In this document: one piece after another, positions 37,024-46,838 of the stretch | How positions within the stretch are numbered: the first letter of the stretch is position 1 | How the letters are laid out: each line of letters begins with the position of its first letter | IMG/VR virus record: IMGVR_UViG_3300021339_000007 | Coordinates: 1-64,000 of that record | Source of the DNA: a virus | Reading direction: 5' to 3' (one strand) | DNA: 64,000 nt | The notes under the pieces: generated by a model | The model's database searches: none | What the model was told of the DNA's origin: nothing | The model's input: only the letters and a program-made list of their open reading frames with translations | Position numbers and translations under genes: made by a program

Positions 37024-39255
37024 ATGCCGAACAGTTTCTTCAGCCAGACTTCGGCGCTCGTGACGGACATTCCAAGCGCTTACGGAACGGTCACATCTCC
37101 TGCCATCGCGATGACGGTCGTCGTAGAACAGGCACATGACGAGAGCCGGTCCTATATCGACGGCCGTTTCCACAAGAAGCGAGGTTACGCGCAGGGGCAA
37201 GACAAGCCGTTCCTGCAAGACACTTACATTGTCGGAACGGGCGGCAGAACGGGCCGGGCCTTCAATATCATCGCGGGCTCCGCCTACGATAGCTGGCGCA
37301 GTCCCTACTCGGATAAGTACGGAATCTATTGGGCGGACGGCACTGCCGGTGAGACCTTCGAGGCGGTCAGCGATACGACGACGGACGGGATAGAAGCCGC
37401 TGAGATCATCGTCAGCCGGGGCGTCCCGCCGATCGGATACACTCGGACCCGCGCCAACACAAACGCCTACCTGCATCTGGCGTACCAGTCCTACCCGTAC
37501 GACTACCGTGTCGCGTTTGAGGACGGGCAGGCTATCCGCCTAGACGGCACAATCGACGGCGGAAGCTCGTGGCAGCCTCTCATGGTGGCCAATGGGCTGA
37601 TCACGGAGCGTTACTTCGCCGCGCAGCAGGATCATGCGTGCAGGCTGCGCTGTTGGTTTGATGCCGAAACGCAGGAGCTCTGGGTCGAGATTGGAGACAG
37701 CGGGCAAGACGGCGCCCTTCACCATTGGGCAGGTGCCGGCGCGACAGGGAAAATACGGCTGGTCGGCATGAACGGCTGGGCCGCGCTGGAGTATTACCCG
37801 CTCCAACACGCTGCCTTGACCGTAAATGTCGCGTCGCGGCCTCTGGTGTCGGTCCCGCACACGAATGCGGCTTCGGCGCGCGTTGTCGGGAACAGCCTGA
37901 CGCCCACTCCCGCGGATCAGGTCACTGAGACCGCATGGGCGACAGATGGGATCAACTTCGAATTCAGCGCGCAAGCGAGTAATCCCAACACCGCGGTCGC
38001 CCCAAAAATCAGTGATATGACGCTGCTGGTGGATGAAACGTGGAGCGATCGGATCGACGGCGATATCTTCTCATTCACGCAGATCAATCAGCTTCGTACT
38101 ACCCTGACTCGCGAAAGCCAGACATGGGACGATAACAACCGCTGCATTCTGACGTCCGGTCAGCTCTACATCAACAATCATGATGGGCGCTATAGCGGCG
38201 CCTTCGGCAACTTCGCCTGTTCGATCTCCGCGCAGCTTAACCAGGCACGGCAGGGCCGGATCACGCATCGGGGCGTCTGGTTTCCGCGCTGCATCGGAAT
38301 CGCGGGCGCAGGCGAGCAGGGTATCGGGTTCGAGCGGGCGGACCCGCACCGCATGATCTCTCTGCCGTTTGCGGACAAGCGCGTCCTGATGATGGTGGAT
38401 CTTGAGAATGAGGTGATTTACGACGGGTGGCCGCTGTTCGCAGCGGTGCGGCATATCGCGCGCAAAGGCAACATCCATCCACTGTTTCTGCAGACCATTC
38501 CGTATGAGCCCGACGGGCCGGCCTCGCCGAGCTGCACGACGCCTGTTCTGCCGAGGGGGACGGGGAACAATCCGAAGTACCGATTCCAGCCCGGAATGAG
38601 CTGCTGGAGCGTGCTGTTGCTGCTCGCAGCCGACAGCGGGCTGCCGGTTGCAGGCGGCGCCTATTCCATTCCGTACTTTACCGGCTTCGACAACCAGGGG
38701 CAGCTTCGGTTTGAGCCCTATGATCCGGCCGCAACGCTGCCGCTGGTGATGTACACCTCGAATAACAACCTGGTCGATGGAAACACGGTTTTTCCAATCA
38801 TTGGGCGGCTCCAACGGTGGGCATCGACCGCGCAGATGCGATCCGATATCACGGTGCAGGGCCTGGACCCGATCTCTTATCAGCTCGCTCAGGTGCACGC
38901 TCAGACGGCGCTCGCGGTGCGCAAGGCGATTGGTTATCGGCATACCACCCTGGAGCGGAGTGCGCGATATGGATCCGGGACCTCGCTGATCGATACTGCG
39001 CGGACGGTGGTGTCGGTGTCGTCGCTTGCTTCAGAGGTCGTAAGGTTCGAGACACTCTTCTCGCCGTGGCTGAACGCGGGCGCGACCATGCTGGTGAGTG
39101 ATCGACAGCTGGGTGTCGGAACCTATGTTGTAACGAACATTGAAAGCGCTTATGGGTCCGATATCCACGGCAGGAGCGGGCAGCGGCAGTGCTACAGCAC
39201 CATCACAGGCCGCAATGTGACGGCATATCCTACTTCGCTCGGGGGCCTTTTCTAA
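37024..39255 (+). CDS. Tail tip / distal tail protein (putative)
   Basis: A 743-residue protein directly after the tape measure, the place of distal tail and hub proteins. The first half is beta-rich with aromatic, sugar-binding-like loops (YDSWRSPYSDKYGIYWADG). The second half contains FRPGMSCWSVLL-like and RSDITVQGLDPISYQLA segments that resemble tail hub domains of Gram-positive-type siphophages. No catalytic motif seen. Confidence 0.65.
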   Translation: MPNSFFSQTSALVTDIPSAYGTVTSPAIAMTVVVEQAHDESRSYIDGRFHKKRGYAQGQDKPFLQDTYIVGTGGRTGRAFNIIAGSAYDSWRSPYSDKYGIYWADGTAGETFEAVSDTTTDGIEAAEIIVSRGVPPIGYTRTRANTNAYLHLAYQSYPYDYRVAFEDGQAIRLDGTIDGGSSWQPLMVANGLITERYFAAQQDHACRLRCWFDAETQELWVEIGDSGQDGALHHWAGAGATGKIRLVGMNGWAALEYYPLQHAALTVNVASRPLVSVPHTNAASARVVGNSLTPTPADQVTETAWATDGINFEFSAQASNPNTAVAPKISDMTLLVDETWSDRIDGDIFSFTQINQLRTTLTRESQTWDDNNRCILTSGQLYINNHDGRYSGAFGNFACSISAQLNQARQGRITHRGVWFPRCIGIAGAGEQGIGFERADPHRMISLPFADKRVLMMVDLENEVIYDGWPLFAAVRHIARKGNIHPLFLQTIPYEPDGPASPSCTTPVLPRGTGNNPKYRFQPGMSCWSVLLLLAADSGLPVAGGAYSIPYFTGFDNQGQLRFEPYDPAATLPLVMYTSNNNLVDGNTVFPIIGRLQRWASTAQMRSDITVQGLDPISYQLAQVHAQTALAVRKAIGYRHTTLERSARYGSGTSLIDTARTVVSVSSLASEVVRFETLFSPWLNAGATMLVSDRQLGVGTYVVTNIESAYGSDIHGRSGQRQCYSTITGRNVTAYPTSLGGLF

Positions 39256-40623
39256 ATGGCGAATTACAACGGGGCACCGAGCGCAGCGCAGCTCATCACG
39301 GAATTCGACCAGATCGGCGCGGTTCTGGAGAACTGCTACGGAACGCTTGGCCTTGGAATCGCAGGAGAGACCGGCACGACGGCGGCGCAGGTCGCTATTG
39401 CTCGAGCTGCGATTGTCGGAGACGGAACGACCAGCAATCCGGGGCTCGGCAATATCCTTGGGCCGAACTTAGCGCCGTCTCTGGACGCCATGGCCGGATA
39501 TGTGCGTTGGGATGCGCTTTTCAGCAAGCTCGGTAATCAGCCCGTGCGCCAAGCTGACACACAGATCCAGAACAATGTGCCGTCCGGCTGGCTGCTGACG
39601 GATCTAACCAATGTCCATTACCTGAACAATCATCTGCTGAGGATGAACTCGGCGCATACCGGCGTGCCGACGACGCCGAGCATCACACCGACGCTTGCAG
39701 CCACGACAGGCGGCGCGCTGCCTAACTTCTCTTCCGGCAACTGCCCTCGGGTCGTTTACACGTTCTGCGGCGCTAGTGAACTTGATGAGAGCCTGCCAAG
39801 CACTCCAGCGACGGGCGTCGCGTGTTCTGGCGGCAATAATGCGCTGACGATGACTATTCCGGGCGGCGGTAATGTTCCGGCTGGGGTGACACTGATCAAG
39901 GTGTATCGCGGCTATGTCGCCGGTGGCGTGGGCATCTGGTACTACGACCAGAAGGTCGCTGTCACAGCAGGGCAGCCGTACGCGAGTTTCCCGATCACGA
40001 TCACGCAGCCGGACAGCGCGCTCAAGACAGATTGGGTACCGCCTTCGTGGCTTATCTGCTTGCTGAAGCCCCCGGCAGCGTGCCTTGTGGCGCTCGCCTA
40101 TTCCGTCACAGGCGGAGGGAACGCGTTTCTCTCCGTGGCGCCGGGAGCGCCGCTGCCGGGCGTTCCGCTGCCTTTGCTCGCCGCGAACATGCTGTCACCG
40201 CAGAATGTGGCGTTCGGACCGTCCAATGGCTTCCTCGGGCTGGGGAACAACTATTCCACGCAGGGCGCGATCTTCGGCACAACGGTCATCGGAACCGGCT
40301 TCACGGCCGGCACACTCCAGACGGCCAACAACGCGGCGGCAGGGCTCCAGGGCTTCGGCGGAACGACCGCACTTCGCTGCCGGATCACGGTGGCGTGCAA
40401 TGCGGCGCCGACCGTCAGCCTGACCTATTCCTATTACGACGCGACGCAGGGCTACGGAAGCGCTCAGAGCGCATCGATTGGAGGAACCTTCTCCTCAACC
40501 GCAGTCGGAACGATCCTGAACCTCTCAGTTCCGGCAGGCAGGCTTGTCTACGCTGTGACGGCGGATAGCCCGACGGGCGCAGCGAGCGGCACTTATATCA
40601 CCGAGAGCCAGGCGATTCGATAG
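39256..40623 (+). CDS. Tail / baseplate protein, unknown
   Basis: A 455-residue, low-charge protein, rich in Gly, Ala, Thr and Pro. A central segment (PRVVYTFCGASELDESLPST and VTLIKVYRGYV) resembles a fibronectin-type or similar beta-sandwich. The C-terminal part ends with beta-like LVYAVTADSPTGAASGTYIT. Packed without gap between tail tip and fibre genes, so a virion protein. Confidence 0.62.
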   Translation: MANYNGAPSAAQLITEFDQIGAVLENCYGTLGLGIAGETGTTAAQVAIARAAIVGDGTTSNPGLGNILGPNLAPSLDAMAGYVRWDALFSKLGNQPVRQADTQIQNNVPSGWLLTDLTNVHYLNNHLLRMNSAHTGVPTTPSITPTLAATTGGALPNFSSGNCPRVVYTFCGASELDESLPSTPATGVACSGGNNALTMTIPGGGNVPAGVTLIKVYRGYVAGGVGIWYYDQKVAVTAGQPYASFPITITQPDSALKTDWVPPSWLICLLKPPAACLVALAYSVTGGGNAFLSVAPGAPLPGVPLPLLAANMLSPQNVAFGPSNGFLGLGNNYSTQGAIFGTTVIGTGFTAGTLQTANNAAAGLQGFGGTTALRCRITVACNAAPTVSLTYSYYDATQGYGSAQSASIGGTFSSTAVGTILNLSVPAGRLVYAVTADSPTGAASGTYITESQAIR

Positions 40624-43416
40624 ATGGCGCTCACTGGCTATTCCGGTCTAGGATATCAGACGCCCTGGGGATCGTTGTCCCTTGATCCGAATGTCTGCGA
40701 TGGCAATACCGCAACCGAATTCGCGTCCGCCCACTCGCCGCCTAACATCTGTACAGCGGCGATTGATACAGGCGCTTCCGGCTCGATCTCGCAGATCAGC
40801 TTTAATATCAAGTATGCGGACAACTCGCCTACTGTCAGCCTGGAATGGTCCAATGATCACGCCACCTGGTCTTCGGCTGGCATTCCCGCTCTGTCGCCTC
40901 CGCCGCATGGTGGAACCTATTCGGCGTGGTCACAGACCCTTACCGGACTGTCTCTTACGGCGCAATACGTGCGGATCTCCATCAGCGATCCATCGGGCGG
41001 TTGCGCGGTCGTGGAGCTCACGGTCCCGGTCATCTCAGCTTATGACTGCGAGACGACTACCACGACTTTGCCGGCGGAGTGGAACTCCTCGGCCTCGTTT
41101 AAGAAGCTGACGTTCGCGCTGGGCTCGCCGTCGACCGGGAAATGGTGGGGCGGAACCCTCCGGCTCGAATTCAATATCGACGTCGGGTTCACCACGATCG
41201 ATACGGCGCACCGCTATTACCTGGAAGCGTGTGTGCTGCGTGCGGACAATGCGACCAACGACGGCGCCTTCTTCCTGAGCAGCGGAAGCGGTCTGAGGTT
41301 CCAACTGGTCAACTCGACGCTCACCTATGATCTTGAGGTGACCCTGACCGATCAGTTCCTGGATGCGTGCTCCGCCTCGGCGGGCGGCAACCTGGTGATC
41401 ACCGTCTATTCAAACTGGCCTGTATCTCCGGCGCGGCATATCGCGATCACGGACGCAGAGCTGTGCCTTCGGAACAACGCGGGCAGCACGATCTCCGGAA
41501 GCAACGCGGGCGCGGTACCGGTCGACCAGCCGTGCGATCCGCTCTGCGGCTCCAATGCGATGACGGATGCGTCCGGCACGTTTTCTAGCCCGAATCTGGA
41601 AGGCGTGAAATACAAGGTCATCAGCGGCTCGCCGATCGATATGCTCACGCTGATGAGCGGCTACGTGAACAGCGCGGCCTCGGCTGCTACCTACGAGAGT
41701 GATGGGTTGCTGCGCCATATCGACGTCACGATCCCGGTACCGTCGACCGCCCAGCCGTTCGGGTGGCTGAGCGTCAAGCTGAACCTGAAGGGCACCTATA
41801 CGCCGGATCATGATTACGGGCAGCTGGAAACGACCAACGATTACCCGCTCTACCGGTTCCTGATCGGCTGCGACGTTCACGACCACGGCAGCTCGTTCAC
41901 CATCGATCAGATTGCCCAGAGCGATACCTTCGACGGTCGATACGCCGCCGACTTCTCGGTGGACGGCATCGAACTTGACCTGTGTCCGGGATCCGGTTCG
42001 GTGACCTCTGCGCCGTTCGGCACTTCGATGAACAGTAATCTGGGGCATACTTACCGGCTCTACATTGCGGCGCTGCATATCGCGAACGACGGCGCCGGCC
42101 ATAGCGGAGACAGCCTCATCGATTGGGGCAACTTCACCTTCACGGATGCAACGTTCACCTTCACGGAGTGCGAGCCCGGTACCGCCGGATCCTACGATTC
42201 GACCAAGACGGCGGACCCGGGTCCGGTGTTCTCGGATCCATCGCCCTTGCCGCTCGACAGCATCGGCGGGTTCATTGCTCATCTGAATGCGACGGCGGTC
42301 TACAAGAAGGCTGCGAATCCGGACATCGTGCTGACTTACGATCGGTGGATGGGGCCCGCGGCGCCGTCGCCTACTTACGGCGCCGGGTGGCACTACTATC
42401 ATACGAACACCGGCATCAGTGACGCAGACGGGCATGTCAACCAGTATGTCGGCGATCTTTACCATCCGCCTCCGGCCGGCTATACGCTCGACAGCTTTAC
42501 TATCAACTCCTTGACGGAGGAGTATTGCAAGTGCCTTGACCTGGACATGAACTCGGTTCTGCTGCAGGCCGACACGTTCAAGGGCATTCTGAACGCGTTA
42601 TGGGTGAGCGGCGGCCCGCCGGGGAAACTGAAGCACGCCGCGCACCTGGCGCCCGCGAAGCACATCGGCAGCTCGACGGTGGGCTGGGAAGCAACGCAGG
42701 AGATCGAGACGACCGACGATGTCAGCAACTGCGGCATGGTGTATCTGCCGAATGGTCGGCTCTACATCAATTACCAGTATGCGGGCGATTTCAAGCAGCG
42801 GCACAACGATCGGTTCGGGACCGGCTCAGCCTCGGACTGGAGCGCGAGTGCGGCGGCAGACAGCGACCATATCAGCGCGGCCGGGACCGGGCAGCAGCAG
42901 GTATGGCGCTTCGAAGTCGGCGGCGCCGGGATACCCGGGATCATCTATTTCGCGCAATGCCGGGATAACCGCGGCGAGGAGTGGACGACGGCCGTAGAAG
43001 CGACCGGCAACATTGCGCGAGGCCCACTCTGCGCGGGGGCCTTTACCGGAAATCAGTATCTGCTTCTCTACACCAGAGGGGCGGACGGCAATATCTTCTT
43101 CCTATCTACGGCAGACCCGGCCACCTGGAGCGGAGACGGCACGGATACGGGATATGCGGGCAATGTATGCGGATTCGCGCGGCATCCTTCGGGGCGGCTG
43201 GTGGGGCTGGTACAAGCGACCAAGGGCGGGCCGTGTAAGTGCCTGATTTCCAACGATCAAGGCAGCTCCTGGACGCAAACCGCAGAGCTTGGGATCAGCC
43301 CGGAGATTGCGCCGGTGATCGTTTCGGACATCGCCGGGATTATCTATGTGGTCTATATCGAAAGTGACTCCCCCCGATTCGTCTGCAGCGTCGACGGGGG
43401 AGTCACTTTCGTTTAA
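40624..43416 (+). CDS. Tail fibre-like protein with BNR/Asp-box propeller
   Basis: A 930-residue protein. The N-terminal 150 residues look like a discoidin (F5/8)-type sugar-binding domain (ISFNIKYADNSPTVSLEWSN). Several beta-sandwich domains with paired Cys follow. The last 250 residues are propeller-like with Asp-box motifs SNDQGSSWTQT and SVDGGVTF and repeated segments such as RGADGNIFFLSTADPATW. This is the architecture of a receptor-binding or sialidase-like fibre. I cannot identify catalytic residues. A 15-bp inverted repeat lies in the last codons. Confidence 0.72.
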   Translation: MALTGYSGLGYQTPWGSLSLDPNVCDGNTATEFASAHSPPNICTAAIDTGASGSISQISFNIKYADNSPTVSLEWSNDHATWSSAGIPALSPPPHGGTYSAWSQTLTGLSLTAQYVRISISDPSGGCAVVELTVPVISAYDCETTTTTLPAEWNSSASFKKLTFALGSPSTGKWWGGTLRLEFNIDVGFTTIDTAHRYYLEACVLRADNATNDGAFFLSSGSGLRFQLVNSTLTYDLEVTLTDQFLDACSASAGGNLVITVYSNWPVSPARHIAITDAELCLRNNAGSTISGSNAGAVPVDQPCDPLCGSNAMTDASGTFSSPNLEGVKYKVISGSPIDMLTLMSGYVNSAASAATYESDGLLRHIDVTIPVPSTAQPFGWLSVKLNLKGTYTPDHDYGQLETTNDYPLYRFLIGCDVHDHGSSFTIDQIAQSDTFDGRYAADFSVDGIELDLCPGSGSVTSAPFGTSMNSNLGHTYRLYIAALHIANDGAGHSGDSLIDWGNFTFTDATFTFTECEPGTAGSYDSTKTADPGPVFSDPSPLPLDSIGGFIAHLNATAVYKKAANPDIVLTYDRWMGPAAPSPTYGAGWHYYHTNTGISDADGHVNQYVGDLYHPPPAGYTLDSFTINSLTEEYCKCLDLDMNSVLLQADTFKGILNALWVSGGPPGKLKHAAHLAPAKHIGSSTVGWEATQEIETTDDVSNCGMVYLPNGRLYINYQYAGDFKQRHNDRFGTGSASDWSASAAADSDHISAAGTGQQQVWRFEVGGAGIPGIIYFAQCRDNRGEEWTTAVEATGNIARGPLCAGAFTGNQYLLLYTRGADGNIFFLSTADPATWSGDGTDTGYAGNVCGFARHPSGRLVGLVQATKGGPCKCLISNDQGSSWTQTAELGISPEIAPVIVSDIAGIIYVVYIESDSPRFVCSVDGGVTFV
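43360..43410 (+). repeat. Perfect 15-bp inverted repeat at the fibre gene end
   Basis: GAAAGTGACTCCCCC (43360-43374) is the reverse complement of 43396-43410, with a 21-base loop, all inside the last codons of the fibre gene. It is followed by GTTTAA, so it could serve as a terminator overlapping the coding end. Confidence 0.9.
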
Positions 43417-43477
43417 CGGGCGAATCAGGGCTCCACAGTGGTAAGCATCGGGAAGACTATCTTCTTGGAGAAATGGG

Positions 43478-44089
43478 ATGAGAATGCGCAACGTGTTTGC
43501 AGGGTTGGGAATGGCGCTGCTTGCGGCAGCGATGATGCTGGGAGGCGTGAAGCCCGCTGCAGCTCAGTCCGACGCATTAGTATGGGCTTCGCAGTATGGC
43601 AGCGTGTCCCAAGGGTCCACTCAGGATGACGTGTACTGCACCGTAGGGATCGGGAACTACCCGACCGCGCATGCAGCGGCTCTCGCGGCCAGTCATTCTT
43701 GTGATTGGGGGATCGTCTTCCACCGGATCGTTACCAAGATCGAGAAGTCGACCAACAACGGTACGACCTGGACACAGGACGGAACGGCGGAGAGCTACAT
43801 ACTTGGGCACCTGAACAAAGAGGATACCGTCTGGAACACTTCCGGCACCGTACCCACCCTGGACCCGCAGACGTTCAATGTCGACTACATCTGCTATAAC
43901 CCGACAGATAACTATGTGACGTGGGCGTACCTATGGAACCCTTACTCGGGCTACGCAGGGCTGGATTACAAGATCACCTACCACTACCGTATTAAGTTCG
44001 TGTATAGCGATAAGTACGGCTACGATCAAGACGGTGGCGATTACGAGACCGCTAACCTGACCGCGTATCGAGGCGAGCATCACAACTAG
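43478..44089 (+). CDS. Secreted protein of unknown function
   Basis: A 203-residue protein with a Sec-type signal peptide (RMRNVFAGLGMALLAAAMML; likely cleavage after AAAQ or KPAAA near residue 30). The mature part is beta-rich with pairs of Cys (DDVYCTVGIGNY, SHSCDWGIVF, VDYICYNP) and many Tyr (GYAGLDYKITYHYRIKFVYS). Signal peptides are uncommon in phage structural genes; export could place it at the host surface, for instance in exclusion or lysis control. Function unknown. Confidence 0.7.
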   Translation: MRMRNVFAGLGMALLAAAMMLGGVKPAAAQSDALVWASQYGSVSQGSTQDDVYCTVGIGNYPTAHAAALAASHSCDWGIVFHRIVTKIEKSTNNGTTWTQDGTAESYILGHLNKEDTVWNTSGTVPTLDPQTFNVDYICYNPTDNYVTWAYLWNPYSGYAGLDYKITYHYRIKFVYSDKYGYDQDGGDYETANLTAYRGEHHN

Positions 44090-44283
44090 GGGTTTCCAGG
44101 TGTAATAATCGCGTGTGCTCCACTTGGTCGAAAGCGCGTTTGCATCGCAGGCTCTTTCTTCGGAGGCACGACTACGGTATACATTGGGACCATTCGCACA
44201 AGGATGGTCCCGACCACGACAAGCAGTGCGACGATGGCGGTAGCTAAGATGAGCGCTGGGATGGTTTTCTTTTTGGTGGGCAT
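44086..44283 (-). CDS. Possible small membrane protein on the opposite strand
   Basis: A 65-residue frame from MPTKKKTIPALILATAIVAL. It has one clear transmembrane helix behind a Lys-rich start, and a basic tail. It lies in a 231-base gap of the plus-strand operon where no plus-strand gene fits. No good ribosome site or promoter is visible. Membrane-protein-like composition supports it, isolation speaks against it. Confidence 0.42.
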   Translation of the reverse strand: MPTKKKTIPALILATAIVALLVVVGTILVRMVPMYTVVVPPKKEPAMQTRFRPSGAHAIITPGNP

Positions 44284-44320
44284 GATGCGGGGATTGTACC
44301 CGATTGGTTGAGGAGAGAGC

Positions 44321-45883
44321 ATGACAATTGCCTTTGATGCAGTCAGCGGCGGCTCGGTATCAGGCACCGCACTCACCGTGGCTCATACGTGCGCGGGCAG
44401 CAACCGGCTGCTTCTGTCGAGCATCTTCGGCGACTCTGCAGATGTGATCACGGGGGCCACCTATAACGGCCTCGCGATGACGCTGGTCGACAAGCTGTTC
44501 GATGGCGCCAGCAGCAGGTTCCATTACTGTTTCGCTCTCCTAGCTCCCGCGACCGGCACGCACAATATTGTCGTCTCGGCGAGCACATCGATCATTATGG
44601 GCGCTTCTTCTGCGTCCTACACAGGTGTTCTGCAGTCCGGCCAACCAGAAGCCTTCGCTCATAACTCCAACCCGTCTACGGCGTCGCTGGCAACCATAGT
44701 AACGACACTTACGGACAATGCCTGGACCGTCTATTGCGCTCATGCCGAGGGGGGGCATCCGGCAGCAGGCGCCAACTCAACTTTCAGGGGCGACGACGGC
44801 TTTGGCGGGGTCGGTATTTCCGCCATTATGGACAGCAACGGCCCGATATCGCCCGCTGCTGCGCATTCCATGACGTTTACGGCTACCAGTGGCCCTTGCA
44901 TCGGGATCATCGTTTCGATCGCGCCTTTAGGTGCTGCGCTTTCACCCGGCACGGCTTCGCTCACTTCGGCGACCAATACTACGCTCACGCTGAACGGAGG
45001 CACCGCGCTTGGCGGCACGGCTCCCTATACTTACCAGTGGTACCGATCGACCACAGCCAACTTTACTCCAGGCGCCGGGAACCTGCTGAGCGGAGCGACC
45101 AGCGCAACGCTTGCCGATAGCGCATCTCTTGCGGCGGACACTCCCTATTACTACATCAGGCGCGTTACGGACAACGTAGGGGCGACCGCCGACACGAACC
45201 AGGTTGCAGGTGTGCTCAAAGCTGCGCCGATCATTGTGTTCTTTCTTGGAGACAGCATCACCCTTGGAACCGGAGGCCCGAACCCTCCTGCAGACAGCTT
45301 CCCGGCCCTGTTTGCAATCGAGCTGGCGCATCTTTACAAGCAGCGCGCGGTCACGGCGGTCAACGGTGGGATCGGATCGACAAGTTCAACCGATTGGGCC
45401 ACGGACGCAGGCGGAATACTCACCGCTGCCAGAGCAGCTGCGACCGGGGCGGGCGCCACTCACGTGATGATCATGCTGGGCGCAAACGATGCGGCGGCTC
45501 ACATTTCGGCGGCGACGTACAAGAGCAACCTTCAAACTATTGCGAACGCCTTCATCAGCGATGGCAAGAAGGTGATGATCAACTATCCCAGCTACATCCC
45601 GGCCGGAGCCAATGGCGGCGCGACGGATGTAGCCGCGACGGAGAGCATGCGCAGCTACCTCGCTCAGATCGACTCGCTTGTAGATAACGTGAACTATCTG
45701 CAGAGCGACAAGATCGCTTATAACTGGTTTGTCGATCACCAGAGCGAGGTCCAGACCGACCAGACGCACATGCTGGAAGCGGGTCATCAATCTCTGGCAA
45801 TCATACAGGCGAGGGCTTTCGATCGGTCGGTGCTTCAGGTCGTTGCAGCGGCAGGCACAGCTTCGGGATTTGTGGAGGGTTAA
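44321..45883 (+). CDS. Tail protein with SGNH/GDSL hydrolase domain
   Basis: A 520-residue protein. Residues 1-205 form a beta-rich binding domain, and about 205-295 an Ig-like domain ending TYQWYRSTT. The C-terminal part is an SGNH hydrolase: FFLGDSITLG (block I, nucleophile Ser), NGGIGSTSS (block II Gly), MIMLGANDAAAH (block III, G-ND) and TDQTHMLEAGH (block V, Asp and His). Such domains remove acetyl groups from polysaccharides, so this is a likely receptor-degrading tail enzyme. A GAGGAGAG site precedes the ATG. Confidence 0.85.
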   Translation: MTIAFDAVSGGSVSGTALTVAHTCAGSNRLLLSSIFGDSADVITGATYNGLAMTLVDKLFDGASSRFHYCFALLAPATGTHNIVVSASTSIIMGASSASYTGVLQSGQPEAFAHNSNPSTASLATIVTTLTDNAWTVYCAHAEGGHPAAGANSTFRGDDGFGGVGISAIMDSNGPISPAAAHSMTFTATSGPCIGIIVSIAPLGAALSPGTASLTSATNTTLTLNGGTALGGTAPYTYQWYRSTTANFTPGAGNLLSGATSATLADSASLAADTPYYYIRRVTDNVGATADTNQVAGVLKAAPIIVFFLGDSITLGTGGPNPPADSFPALFAIELAHLYKQRAVTAVNGGIGSTSSTDWATDAGGILTAARAAATGAGATHVMIMLGANDAAAHISAATYKSNLQTIANAFISDGKKVMINYPSYIPAGANGGATDVAATESMRSYLAQIDSLVDNVNYLQSDKIAYNWFVDHQSEVQTDQTHMLEAGHQSLAIIQARAFDRSVLQVVAAAGTASGFVEG

Positions 45884-45886
45884 TCA

Positions 45887-46705
45887 GTGAGTAACAACAC
45901 GGTGCTTAATACCGGGGCCGGGGGCGATACGGTTCGCACGATCGAGAAGGGAGCGTTCAAGGTCGCTTCTTCCGTGATCGATAAGGGAGGCTCCGGAGCG
46001 GAAAGCCTGGTCAGTGACGCCAATCCGCTTCCGGTGCAGCTTACCGATGGGACCAATACGCAGGGAACCTCGGCGCATCCGGTTCGCACGGATCCGACCG
46101 GAACGACGATCCAGCCGGTAAGCGGAACCATCGAAGTTACAAACGATGTCGGAAACCCGCTGCCTGTCTCGGCTTCGGCCCTCCCCCTTCCTACCGGTGC
46201 GGCTTCCTCGGCAGCGCAGGCCACCATCATTACGGCCCTGGCGGCGATCCTCTCCGCGCTTGGGACGGTGGAGATCACCAACGACGCAGGCAATCCGCTT
46301 CCCGTCTCCGGAACGGTGGGCGCCAACCTCGCCGCAGGGACCAACCTGATCGGAGCGGTGGCGGCGGCGCTGCGCTCGGATGCCCTGATGAACGGGACCA
46401 CGCTGCTGACGCCCAAGTTTAAGACCGTCACGCTTTCGGCAACCGGGGAGCTGGTCGCCCTGGTGAACGCGAAGAAGATCAGGGTGGTGCGCTATTCGCT
46501 CATGGCCGACGCGGCCTGTACGGTCTACTTCAAGAGCCATACGGGAGGCCAGATCAGCGGCACGAAGTACCTCGGGGCGCTCGGAGGCGCGGGCGGCACC
46601 TTCTGCGCGGCGGGACACTTTGAGACGGCATCCGGCGAAGCGCTCGATCTGGTGATTACCGGGACGGCAAACGTCTCCGTCGATGTCACTTACGTGGAGG
46701 TCTGA
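45887..46705 (+). CDS. Tail fibre/collar-like protein
   Basis: A 272-residue protein starting at GTG 45887. It contains repeated short motifs VTNDVGNPLPVS and ITNDAGNPLPVSGTVG, which look like repeated fibre-shaft units, plus ANPLPVQLTDG. The C-terminal 90 residues form a beta domain (KIRVVRYSLMADAACTVYFK) of the type often found on receptor-binding tips. Role from context. Confidence 0.65.
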   Translation: MSNNTVLNTGAGGDTVRTIEKGAFKVASSVIDKGGSGAESLVSDANPLPVQLTDGTNTQGTSAHPVRTDPTGTTIQPVSGTIEVTNDVGNPLPVSASALPLPTGAASSAAQATIITALAAILSALGTVEITNDAGNPLPVSGTVGANLAAGTNLIGAVAAALRSDALMNGTTLLTPKFKTVTLSATGELVALVNAKKIRVVRYSLMADAACTVYFKSHTGGQISGTKYLGALGGAGGTFCAAGHFETASGEALDLVITGTANVSVDVTYVEV

Positions 46706-46706
46706 T

Positions 46707-46838
46707 ATGGGAGCGTTCATCCTCTGGGCATGGCTGAATCTGCCGGAGATCGGTGAACAGCCCGAAGTCCCTGCGCCGGTTCGGGTCGTACTCTCCGGGC
46801 GCGTTGACGGAGTAGCACTGTCGGGAGGAGTCGCGTAG
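46707..46838 (+). CDS. Small protein of 43 residues
   Basis: MGAFILWAWLNLPEIGEQPE begins this short frame, which fits exactly between two genes: ATG one base after the upstream stop, and TAG overlapping the next GTG. Pro/Val-rich. Full packing suggests it is translated; function unknown. Confidence 0.5.
   Translation: MGAFILWAWLNLPEIGEQPEVPAPVRVVLSGRVDGVALSGGVA

Noticed and set aside
41410-42465. A long antisense frame (351 codons) opposite the fibre gene
   Set aside because: Arg-rich shadow of a GC-rich gene with no ribosome site or family features; similar shadows lie opposite the portal (21941-22753) and tail-tip (38071-38943) genes.
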